From PALSA-188 sp963720075 (GTDB lineage Bacteria > Acidobacteriota > Terriglobia > Terriglobales > Acidobacteriaceae), in assembly GCA_963720075.1 (NCBI GenBank), contig CAVREG010000019.1, positions 1,426,001 to 1,490,000 of the forward strand: 64,000 nucleotides of DNA, read 5' to 3'. The notes beneath the pieces are model-generated. The model saw only the letters and a program-made list of their open reading frames with translations, was not told the DNA's origin and did no database searches. Positions 23,942 through 31,183 of this stretch are shown here, in pieces (positions within the stretch are counted from its first letter, which is position 1; the number at the start of each line of letters is the position of its first letter). Both the position numbers and the translations under genes were made by a program.

Positions 23942-25236
23942 CCGACCTCTTCGCTCCAGTTTTCCAGCGTCTTCTTGACCAGCGCCATGAACTGATCGGC
24001 GACTGCTCCATCAATTATACGGTGATCGTATCCAAGAGTCAGATGAACTAGTGATCGTATGGCGATGGAATCATTTCCTTCTTTATCAGTCACGACGACT
24101 GGAGCTTTAGCGATGCCACCCACGCCCATGATCGCAGAGTTCGGCTGATTGATGATTGGCAAGCCAAACACCGCGCCGAATTGTCCAGGATTGGTGACGG
24201 TAAAAGTTGACCCTTCGACATCTTCGGGCTTCAGCTTTTTGGATCGGGCGCGTTCGCCGAGGTCACTGATCCCACGCTGCAATCCGAGAAAGTTCAGGTC
24301 GCCAGCATTCTTGAGCACGGGAACGATGAGTCCCCAATCGAGAGCAACCGCAATTCCCACGTTGACATTGCGGTGATAGCGAATGCCTTCGCCTTCCATG
24401 GAGGCGTTAACGATGGGAAATTGCTGCAATGCAATAATGGCCGCCCGAACAAAGAATGGCATGAAGGTAAGCCGCACACCATTGCGCCGCTCGAACGCAG
24501 ATTTGGTTTTATTGCGAAGGTGCACGATTGAAGTAATGTCCACCTCGAACATGCAATGAACATGCGCGCTGGTGCGGCGAGATTCGATCATTCGTTGCGC
24601 AATAATTTTGCGCATCTGCGTTAAGGGGACCAGGTCGCCAGGGAAAGTCGCGACATTCCGGGGCGCAGAAGGCGCGGATGCGGATGCCACGCTCGCAGCC
24701 GCAGAACGGGGTTTTGATTCCTGCCCCTCAATGAAGGCCAGAACATCCTGCTTCGTTATCCTTCCACCGAGACCCGTACCAGCTACTTGAGAAAGCTCGA
24801 TACTGTGTTCGCGAGCCATTTTGCGGACCAGAGGAGACGAGCGTGTATGCTCATCTTCTTCATCTCCCGCGGTCTCTTTTTCAACAGCGCCGCTCGCCTC
24901 TTGCTTCGCTGGCGCTTCTTTCTTTCTCTCCGACGGTTCGGGCACTGCTTGTGCAGCCGTCGCCGGACTTGCGGTTCTTGCTTCGCCCTCTGCGGCGATC
25001 GTGCCGACGACGGTGTTGACCTGCACCGTGGCGCCTTCGCTTACCTTGATATCCTGCAATATGCCGGAAGCGGGCGCAGGAATTTCAGCGTCCACCTTGT
25101 CAGTTGAAATCTCAAACAGCGGTTCGTCTCGTTGAATCTTGTCGCCCGGCTTTTTCAGCCATTTCGTAATTGTTCCCTCTACAATGGACTCTCCCATCTG
25201 AGGCATCACAACGTCTGTCGGCATAATTCCTTCCAT
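23938..25236 (-). CDS. 2-oxoacid dehydrogenase E2, dihydrolipoamide acyltransferase
   Basis: A 432-aa E2 core enzyme that transfers the acyl group from E1 through a swinging lipoyl arm to CoA. Residues ~6-82 are the lipoyl domain with Lys47 in STDKVDA as lipoylation site. An Ala/Pro/Glu linker is followed by the E1/E3-binding domain (~133-170, PLVRKMAREHSIELSQVAGT). The catalytic domain ends with YDHRIIDGAV, the active-site His. E1-beta lies upstream on the same strand with a cytochrome gene between them, and E3 is at the far end of the window. Whether the substrate is pyruvate, 2-oxoglutarate or branched-chain 2-oxoacids cannot be decided; the E1-alpha/beta architecture favours branched-chain or pyruvate. 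Confidence 0.9.
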   Translation of the reverse strand: MEGIMPTDVVMPQMGESIVEGTITKWLKKPGDKIQRDEPLFEISTDKVDAEIPAPASGILQDIKVSEGATVQVNTVVGTIAAEGEARTASPATAAQAVPEPSERKKEAPAKQEASGAVEKETAGDEEDEHTRSSPLVRKMAREHSIELSQVAGTGLGGRITKQDVLAFIEGQESKPRSAAASVASASAPSAPRNVATFPGDLVPLTQMRKIIAQRMIESRRTSAHVHCMFEVDITSIVHLRNKTKSAFERRNGVRLTFMPFFVRAAIIALQQFPIVNASMEGEGIRYHRNVNVGIAVALDWGLIVPVLKNAGDLNFLGLQRGISDLGERARSKKLKPEDVEGSTFTVTNPGQFGAVFGLPIINQPNSAIMGVGGIAKAPVVVTDKEGNDSIAIRSLVHLTLGYDHRIIDGAVADQFMALVKKTLENWSEEVG

Positions 25237-25313
25237 GAGGGCCTGCTAGTAATTGCGGGGCCCAGCGAACTCATCATTATATAAGGAAGCGAAGAGGTTC
25301 TCGCGCGTCCGAT

Positions 25314-25865
25314 TTACTTCATCTGATCATGTTCATCGGCAGCGGGTTGAGGCGATGCTCCGTAGGCCTTTTTCCAATAATCCTGCACTCCCGGCGAAAG
25401 TTTCTCAATGCGCGAGAGGAATGCGGTCACCTTCCACATATCCTCAGTGCTCAAAGCCTTGCTCCACGAGGGCATGCCGGTATATCGCAGACCAGTGCGA
25501 ACCGCATAGAAAGTATGCCATTCGGGGTCGTCTAAAGGATTCAGTATGAGTTGGGGAGGCGGGGGGTAGAGTGACTTTTCAAGCAAGCTCGGTTTCTCAT
25601 CGAGTGTGCCGTGACAAACCGCACAGTTCATGGTGTAAATCTTCATGCCCTGGACCAGATTGTCGTCTGTGGGGGGTATTGGGTTGCTAATTTGGGGCGC
25701 ATGGCGATCCATTGAAGCGTCCATCGCGCTCGTCGCGATACGCCGCTCAAGACTGGAAGGTGCGGCATCAGCATTTGTAGGCATCAGGCCGAACGAAAGA
25801 AAGGCCAAGCCGCCGAGAACAAGTACCAGCAACGTCACGATGATTCCGAGAATAAAGTTGCGCAT
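25314..25865 (-). CDS. Membrane-anchored c-type cytochrome
   Basis: A 183-aa protein with an uncleaved N-terminal anchor (FILGIIVTLLVLVLGGLAF) and a single haem-binding motif CAVCH at ~81-85. A later YTGMPSW supplies a plausible Met axial ligand. It is a class I cytochrome facing the periplasm, probably carrying electrons to a terminal oxidase. I use the ATG at 25865, which has AGGAG six bases upstream; the frame extends 34 codons further without similarity. It lies between E1-beta and E2 on the same strand. Confidence 0.85.
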   Translation of the reverse strand: MRNFILGIIVTLLVLVLGGLAFLSFGLMPTNADAAPSSLERRIATSAMDASMDRHAPQISNPIPPTDDNLVQGMKIYTMNCAVCHGTLDEKPSLLEKSLYPPPPQLILNPLDDPEWHTFYAVRTGLRYTGMPSWSKALSTEDMWKVTAFLSRIEKLSPGVQDYWKKAYGASPQPAADEHDQMK

Positions 25866-25995
25866 TGAGTCTCCTGTGTCGCCACAGTCAGCCAGAAAGC
25901 TGCCTAGAATGGGGTAGCCGGCGCGAAGATATTGTAGTGCAATTCCCTGACGGCAAGTATTCCACACCAGGTTTCGCAGCGGGTGTGGCGTTTGG

Positions 25996-26970
25996 TTAAT
26001 AGGCTTTTAGCTTACGCGCTTCCCGAACAACATCACTCACCTTGGGAAGAAAATATTCTTCCTGGGGAGGAGAAAATGGAACTGGTGTATCTATGGCCGT
26101 AATACGCGTGACAGGACCATCGAGATCATCGAACGCTTCTTCGTTAATGATGGCTGCGAGCTCTCCTGCTATTCCCCCAGTGCGGACGTCTTCGTGAAGC
26201 AGAATCACCCTGTTGGTCTTGCGCACCGTGGTGACAATGGCTTCGCGGTCTAGCGGCGACAAGGTTCGCAGATCCAAAATTTCGACTTCGATTCCGTCCT
26301 TAGAAAGAATTTCTGCTGCCTCGAGTGCTACATGCACCATAGCAGCATAAGTGATGATGCTCAGATCGCGTCCTTCCCGGGCTACGTGCGCCTGCCCGAG
26401 AGGAACGATATAGTCGTCGGCGGGAACCTCATCCTTAATGCGACGATAAAGATACTTGTGCTCAAAAAAAATAACTGGGTTGTTGTCGCGGATGGAGGCT
26501 TTGATAAGACCCTTAGCGTCATAAGCGGTCGCGGGGCAGACGACTTTCAGTCCCGGCGTGTGCACAAAATACATTTCATTATTTTGTGAGTGAAACGGGC
26601 CGCCGTGAACATTGCCGCCGCTGGGCCCGCGAAGCACTAGGGGAGCGGGTGGTCCCCAGAGATAATGAGTTTTTGCAACCATGTTCGTGATCTGATTAAA
26701 GGCGCAACCGATGAAATCCATGAACTGAAATTCGGCGACGGGGCGCAAGCCGGTGAGCGATGCGCCAAAAGCCGCGCCGACAATGGCAGATTCGGCTATC
26801 GGCGTATCAATGACGCGCTCGGGGCCGAAGCGATCTATGAAGCCATCCGTGACTTTGAAGGCTCCCCCATAAATTCCAATGTCTTCACCCAGGCAAAAAA
26901 CTGTGGGATCACGTTCCATTTCCTCCCAGATCCCCTGGCGAATGGCTTCGAGATAAGTGAGCTGCGGCAT
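25996..26970 (-). CDS. 2-oxoacid dehydrogenase E1 component, beta subunit
   Basis: A 324-aa transketolase-like beta subunit; with E1-alpha it decarboxylates a 2-oxoacid using thiamine diphosphate. It shows LGEDIGIYGGAFKVT at the N-terminus, the IAESAIVGAAFGASL segment and FMDFIGCAFNQI, with the Glu of the IAE motif contacting the cofactor. Its length is normal for the beta subunits of the branched-chain/pyruvate group. No E1-alpha gene is adjacent; the next gene upstream is on the other strand, so alpha must be encoded elsewhere. Confidence 0.9.
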   Translation of the reverse strand: MPQLTYLEAIRQGIWEEMERDPTVFCLGEDIGIYGGAFKVTDGFIDRFGPERVIDTPIAESAIVGAAFGASLTGLRPVAEFQFMDFIGCAFNQITNMVAKTHYLWGPPAPLVLRGPSGGNVHGGPFHSQNNEMYFVHTPGLKVVCPATAYDAKGLIKASIRDNNPVIFFEHKYLYRRIKDEVPADDYIVPLGQAHVAREGRDLSIITYAAMVHVALEAAEILSKDGIEVEILDLRTLSPLDREAIVTTVRKTNRVILLHEDVRTGGIAGELAAIINEEAFDDLDGPVTRITAIDTPVPFSPPQEEYFLPKVSDVVREARKLKAY

Positions 26971-27099
26971 GTCGGAATTAATGCCCTGATGAGACGCGGT
27001 TTATTGTATTCGATTTAGCAGTCCGTCAGATTAGGTTGAGGTTCGCGAAACTTAGCATTCACACAAAATGTACGTTTAATCCGCTGCTATATTTTAATC

Positions 27100-27474
27100 A
27101 TGAACCGCCCGAAAAGTGTTGATGAGTATATTGCCTCTACCTCCAAAGAAGTGCGGGCAAGACTGAAAGAGCTTCGAAGAGCTATCAAAGCCGCTGCCCC
27201 GAAAGCGGAAGAGCGCATCAGCTATGGAATGCCTTATTACGATTACAAAGGAAGGCTAGTTTATTTCCGCCTTGCAAAAAAGCATATTAGGCTTTACATC
27301 CCAACCCCTGTCGTTGATGAGCATAAGAAAGAATTAAGCGATTATAAAACTCATCAAGCAACGATCCAGCTTCCTCTAGAGAAAGACCTTCCGATTACTC
27401 TGATAAAAAAGCTGGTTAGAGCGCGGGCAAGAAAGAACGACGACAAGGCCAAAAAGAGTGCAGCGGGAAATTAA
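27100..27474 (+). CDS. DUF1801 (YdhG-like) family protein
   Basis: A 124-aa protein with the DUF1801 pattern: VDEYIAS near the start, ISYGMPYYDYKGRLVYFRLAKKH in the middle and a segment with TIQLPLEKDLPITLIKKLV. Members share a fold with frataxin-like proteins and may bind metal, but no activity is established. A TATATT sits at 27088-27093, six bases before the ATG, so the transcript may be leaderless. It stands alone between convergent and divergent neighbours. Confidence 0.8.
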   Translation: MNRPKSVDEYIASTSKEVRARLKELRRAIKAAAPKAEERISYGMPYYDYKGRLVYFRLAKKHIRLYIPTPVVDEHKKELSDYKTHQATIQLPLEKDLPITLIKKLVRARARKNDDKAKKSAAGN

Positions 27475-27508
27475 TTTCGAAGCAGTTAAAGCTTGCGCCC
27501 TTCGCGAA

Positions 27509-28213
27509 TCACACGGAGCGGTTACTGGCATTTCCCACTGAAATTCGTGAACGGCGTCCTGATAGGACCGCAATCCATACCTTTTCCGCAGCCGAGCGCC
27601 CCAGGGCAACGCTCCCCGCGTCGGTTGTCAAATTCAATGTCTGGTCGTAGTTGCGCCCCGAGACATGCACGATTGCGCCGGGGCGAATGCCGCGCAGTTC
27701 AAGAAATTCCAGCAACCGGCGATCGCGTTCGTAGATGCCGCTAACCAGATAATTCTTTCCCGCTTCGGCATGGGCGAGCAGCAGCAAACCGCGACGACGA
27801 CGGCTTGCGGGGCTCTCCAATTCGCTCATGTTCCCGTGTGGACACGAGCCTCCGCGCCCTAGCTTTCCTAGCAGCTTTGCCTCAAAGTCGGGGGAAACCG
27901 CGTGCTCCAGGCGCTCAGCCTCGTCATGCACTTTGTACCATTCCATCCCAAAAACTTCAGAAAGCATTCTTTCGATCAAATGATGCCGCAATGTCAACTT
28001 GCGGGCAATCTTGCGGCCCATTGGGGTGAGACTCACGTGGCCGTCTCCCTGTACCCGCACCAGCCGGTCTTTCTTCAAACGACGCATCGCCATGGTTACC
28101 GCCGGCGGCGACACCGAAAGCCAGTGCGCGAGCGTGGCTGAGATTACTGTCTCGCCTTCACTTTCGGCTTCCAATATTGCCTTTAGGTAATCCTCTTTGG
28201 AGACGGTGATCAT
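27509..28213 (-). CDS. DtxR/MntR-family metal-dependent transcriptional repressor
   Basis: A 234-aa regulator. Residues ~1-65 form the winged helix (KEDYLKAIL, then SPPAVTMAMRRLKKDRLV). Residues ~70-140 form the metal-binding dimerisation domain with HHLIERMLSEVFGMEW, HDEAERLEHAVS and a C-x-H (SCPHG) site. The C-terminal ~80 residues resemble an SH3-like FeoA domain. The family senses Mn2+ or Fe2+ and represses uptake genes. A palindromic sequence just upstream may be its own operator. No transporter gene is adjacent, so the metal cannot be inferred. Confidence 0.85.
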   Translation of the reverse strand: MITVSKEDYLKAILEAESEGETVISATLAHWLSVSPPAVTMAMRRLKKDRLVRVQGDGHVSLTPMGRKIARKLTLRHHLIERMLSEVFGMEWYKVHDEAERLEHAVSPDFEAKLLGKLGRGGSCPHGNMSELESPASRRRRGLLLLAHAEAGKNYLVSGIYERDRRLLEFLELRGIRPGAIVHVSGRNYDQTLNLTTDAGSVALGRSAAEKVWIAVLSGRRSRISVGNASNRSV

Positions 28214-28236
28214 CTGCCAGAATTATACGGCGGCAA

Positions 28237-28252
28237 GTTAAGTATAGTTAAC
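28237..28252. promoter_or_regulatory. Candidate operator upstream of the DtxR-family gene
   Basis: An inverted repeat GTTAA-6nt-TTAAC lies 24 bases before the regulator's start codon, flanked by GGC and GCC. DtxR/MntR proteins bind palindromes of this size, so autoregulation is plausible; binding is unproven. Confidence 0.35.
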
Positions 28253-28280
28253 CGCCATCGGCTCTAAGAGGTTCAGATGC

Positions 28281-28309
28281 CCGATGTCGACAGCAGAATT
28301 TGACATCGG
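28281..28309. promoter_or_regulatory. Inverted repeat upstream of purD
   Basis: Arms CCGATGTC (28281-28288) and GACATCGG (28302-28309) are separated by 13 bases and end 33 bases before the purD ATG. It may be a regulator site or a leader hairpin of the purine genes. Confidence 0.3.
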
Positions 28310-28342
28310 CGTTCCGGCCTCCTAACCTGTTCTCTCAAAACT

Positions 28343-29614
28343 ATGAAGGTTCTGGTGATTGGAAGTGGAGGGCGCGAGCACGCACTTGTGTGGAAACTGA
28401 GCCAATCTCCGCGTGTTTCGAAATTGTATTGCGCTCCAGGGAATGGAGGGATCGGGAACGAGGCCGAGTGTTTGCCTGTGGATCAAAAAAGCCTCGACTC
28501 GTTGCTCGCACTCGCGCACCGCATTCAGCCTGACCTGACATTGGTGGGTCCCGAGTTGCCTCTTCAACTTGGTGTCGTAGATGAATTTCAGCGCCGCGGT
28601 TTGAGGATTTTCGGCCCCACCAAAGCCGCAGCGCAACTGGAGTCGAGTAAAAGTTTTGCCAAGGAGTTCATGCAGCGGCACCGTATTCCAACCGCGCTCT
28701 ATGCCATTTGCAATTCGCTTGATGAAGTTGGGGAGGCGTTACCCCGCTTTTCCACTCCAGTCGTGGTGAAGGCGGACGGCTTGGCCGCTGGTAAGGGCGT
28801 CTTAATATGCCAAACCAAGGATGAGGCAGCAACGGCTGCAGCCGAGATGCTTGCTGGCAAGGTGGTGGGCGCAGCCGGATCGCGTGTCGTGTTGGAGGAA
28901 TATCTTGACGGCGATGAGATCTCTTTTCTTGTGTTGAGTGACGGGGAGCGTGTAGCGCCATTAGTTGCAGCGCAGGATCATAAGCGTATTGGCGACGGGG
29001 ATGGTGGACCCAATACTGGCGGAATGGGCGCTTATTCGACGAGCACACTCGTGGACGAGCAGATGCAGGCCTGGTTGGTGCAGCACATCGCCCGACCCGT
29101 GATTGAAGGTATGAAGGCCGAGGATGCGGAGTACAAAGGCATTCTCTATTGCGGATTGATGATGACCGCGCGCGGTCCGATGGTGCTGGAATTCAATTGC
29201 CGCTTCGGCGATCCCGAAGCTCAGCCCATTCTCATGCGTCTGGAGAGCGATTTGTTGGACGCGGTCGAAGCCTCGATAGATGGGCGTGTCAGCGACGGCG
29301 ACTTTCGCTGGTCTCAAGATGCGTCGGTTTGTGTTGTGATGTCGTCTCGGGGATATCCTGGCGTGTTCGAAATTGGCAAGAAAATCACTGGACTTGAAGA
29401 TGCTGAGGCAATTGAAGGAGTGAAAGTATTTCATTCCGGCACGAGCCGCGTTGGAGGCGAGTATTACACTGCGGGCGGCCGTGTTTTAGGCGTGACAGCT
29501 CGTGCTTCGGAACTCAGTTTGGCGGTTCAACGGGCATACGATGCTGTTTCGAAAGTTAGCTTCGAAGGCGCACATTATCGCAAAGACATTGCCGCAAGAG
29601 CACTCAAGAAGTGA
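28343..29614 (+). CDS. purD: Phosphoribosylamine-glycine ligase (GAR synthetase)
   Basis: A 423-aa ATP-grasp enzyme that joins 5-phosphoribosylamine and glycine, the second step of purine synthesis. It begins with MKVLVIGSGGREHALVWKL and contains PVVVKADGLAAGKGV (ATP-grasp lysine), DGDEISFLVLSDG, HKRIGDGDGGPNTGGMGAYS and LEFNCRFGDPEAQ, all PurD hallmarks. Length is normal. purE follows 19 bases later in the same direction, so the two form an operon. Confidence 0.95.
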   Translation: MKVLVIGSGGREHALVWKLSQSPRVSKLYCAPGNGGIGNEAECLPVDQKSLDSLLALAHRIQPDLTLVGPELPLQLGVVDEFQRRGLRIFGPTKAAAQLESSKSFAKEFMQRHRIPTALYAICNSLDEVGEALPRFSTPVVVKADGLAAGKGVLICQTKDEAATAAAEMLAGKVVGAAGSRVVLEEYLDGDEISFLVLSDGERVAPLVAAQDHKRIGDGDGGPNTGGMGAYSTSTLVDEQMQAWLVQHIARPVIEGMKAEDAEYKGILYCGLMMTARGPMVLEFNCRFGDPEAQPILMRLESDLLDAVEASIDGRVSDGDFRWSQDASVCVVMSSRGYPGVFEIGKKITGLEDAEAIEGVKVFHSGTSRVGGEYYTAGGRVLGVTARASELSLAVQRAYDAVSKVSFEGAHYRKDIAARALKK

Positions 29615-29633
29615 CACAAGGTAAGATCATCTT

Positions 29634-30140
29634 ATGAACGAACCATTGGTTTCAATTGTGATGGGAAGTGATTCAGACCTTGAGATCATGCGAGAGGCGG
29701 CCAAAGCGTTGGAAGGTTTCGGCATCGCTTATGAAATAGACGTCACTTCCGCTCACCGTTCCCCCGACCGTACGGCGGAGTATGCCAGAGGCGCAGCGAA
29801 ACGCGGTGTGCGCGTGATTATCGCCGGCGCTGGTGGAGCGGCGCATTTGGCCGGAGTGATTGCGGCACACACAACTCTTCCCGTGATCGGTGTGCCCATT
29901 CCGTCCACCTCACTGAATGGTTTGGATTCGCTCTTGGCGACCGTGCAAATGCCGGCCGGCATTCCCGTTGCGACCGTTGCTATAGGCAAACCAGGCGCCA
30001 CGAATGCCGGAATCCTTGCCGCGCAGATTCTAGGATTGTCTGATCGCGACATCGCCAAAAAATTGGACGATCACAAGAAAAAGCTTGCGAGCGGAGTTGA
30101 AGAGAAATCGAAGAAACTGAAAAGCAGCTTAAACTTGTGA
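29634..30140 (+). CDS. purE: N5-carboxyaminoimidazole ribonucleotide mutase (class I PurE)
   Basis: A 168-aa enzyme of purine synthesis that moves the carboxyl group of N5-CAIR to give CAIR. Hallmarks are MGSDSDLEIM, TSAHRSPDRT with the active-site histidine, and IAGAGGAAHLAGV. Residues ~145-168 are a lysine-rich tail beyond the usual end. It follows purD in an operon; purK is not in the window. Four hairpins follow the stop codon. Confidence 0.95.
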   Translation: MNEPLVSIVMGSDSDLEIMREAAKALEGFGIAYEIDVTSAHRSPDRTAEYARGAAKRGVRVIIAGAGGAAHLAGVIAAHTTLPVIGVPIPSTSLNGLDSLLATVQMPAGIPVATVAIGKPGATNAGILAAQILGLSDRDIAKKLDDHKKKLASGVEEKSKKLKSSLNL

Positions 30141-30159
30141 CTGGTCACCACTCACCTAG

Positions 30160-30247
30160 GGGCGGATGTCTTCATCCGCCCAGTGGAGCGTAGCTCCACC
30201 CATCGGTGAGCTTATTCGCTCACCCATCCCAGACGAGGACGTCTGGG
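30160..30247. repeat. Cluster of four perfect hairpins after purE
   Basis: Four unrelated perfect hairpins lie end to end: GGGCGGATG/CATCCGCCC (30160-30181), GTGGAGC/GCTCCAC (30183-30199), GGTGAGC/GCTCACC (30205-30224) and CCCAGACG/CGTCTGGG (30228-30247), with loops of three to six bases and spacers of one to five. They lie between the convergent purE and galU genes, so they may terminate or protect both transcripts, but they lack T-runs and look like an inserted repeat cassette. Confidence 0.6.
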
Positions 30248-30274
30248 CATGCGCCTTCCGATCCCGTATTTTGG

Positions 30275-31159
30275 TTAGCAAAGATCGAGCCTTTTTAGAT
30301 ACTGCCGAAACGAATCCCCAAGATCATCTCTCTTTAGCGCAAGCTCAACCGTGGCTTTCAAGAATCCTAATTTGTCTCCCGCATCGTGCCGCTTTCCTTC
30401 AAATACGTAGGCATAAACCTTTTCTTTCTTGAGTAGCAACTTGATGCCATCGGTGAGTTGAATCTCTCCGCCGCTCCCTCGTTGAGTCTTCGATAGAGCC
30501 TCAAAGACTGCTGGAGTAAGCACATAGCGGCCAATGATCGCAAGATCGGAAGGAGCATCTTTCAGGGCGGGCTTTTCGACCAAATTGTGGATCTCGAATA
30601 ATATCCCCTTGAACCGTCCATCGGTCGGTCTCACGTCGAGCACTCCGTAGGCGGAAATCGCTTCGCCCTCGACAATTTGCGTCGCGATTACGGAGCTCTG
30701 TGTTTCGTTGAACACTTCGATCATTTGTTTCAGGCACGGAACCTGGGCGTCAACCACGTCGTCAGGCAGCAGCACCGCGAACGGCTCATCGCCAACTAAT
30801 TCGCGAGCCGTAAGTACGGCGTGGCCTAGACCCAGGGCTTCCTTTTGGCGCACATAGGCGACGTGAACCATATCCGAAATTTCGCGGACCATACGAAGCA
30901 GATCAGTTTTGCCACGTGCTTCGAGCATTTTCTCCAGCTCGTAGCTGACGTCGAAGTGATCTTCGATGGATTGCTTCCCACGACTGGTGACGATTATGAC
31001 TTGATCACAACCCGCGGCTAGGGCCTCTTCCACGCCGTATTGAATGATTGGCTTATCCACCAGAGCAAGCATTTCTTTAGGCTGCGCCTTGGTGGCCGGC
31101 AGAAAACGCGTGCCCATGCCCGCTGCTGGAATGACTGCCTTGCGAACCTTCATTTTCAT
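30275..31159 (-). CDS. galU: UTP-glucose-1-phosphate uridylyltransferase
   Basis: A 294-aa nucleotidyltransferase making UDP-glucose from UTP and glucose-1-phosphate for surface polysaccharides and trehalose. The N-terminus carries AAGMGTRFLPATKAQPKEML, the NTP-binding loop and catalytic lysine; VDKPIIQYGVEEA and LPDDVVDAQVPCL follow, all GalU features. I use ATG 31159; a TTG three codons earlier is possible. It lies 25 bases after mfd on the same strand. Confidence 0.93.
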   Translation of the reverse strand: MKMKVRKAVIPAAGMGTRFLPATKAQPKEMLALVDKPIIQYGVEEALAAGCDQVIIVTSRGKQSIEDHFDVSYELEKMLEARGKTDLLRMVREISDMVHVAYVRQKEALGLGHAVLTARELVGDEPFAVLLPDDVVDAQVPCLKQMIEVFNETQSSVIATQIVEGEAISAYGVLDVRPTDGRFKGILFEIHNLVEKPALKDAPSDLAIIGRYVLTPAVFEALSKTQRGSGGEIQLTDGIKLLLKKEKVYAYVFEGKRHDAGDKLGFLKATVELALKRDDLGDSFRQYLKRLDLC

Positions 31160-31183
31160 AACGTACAACTTTCGGTGGATTTT

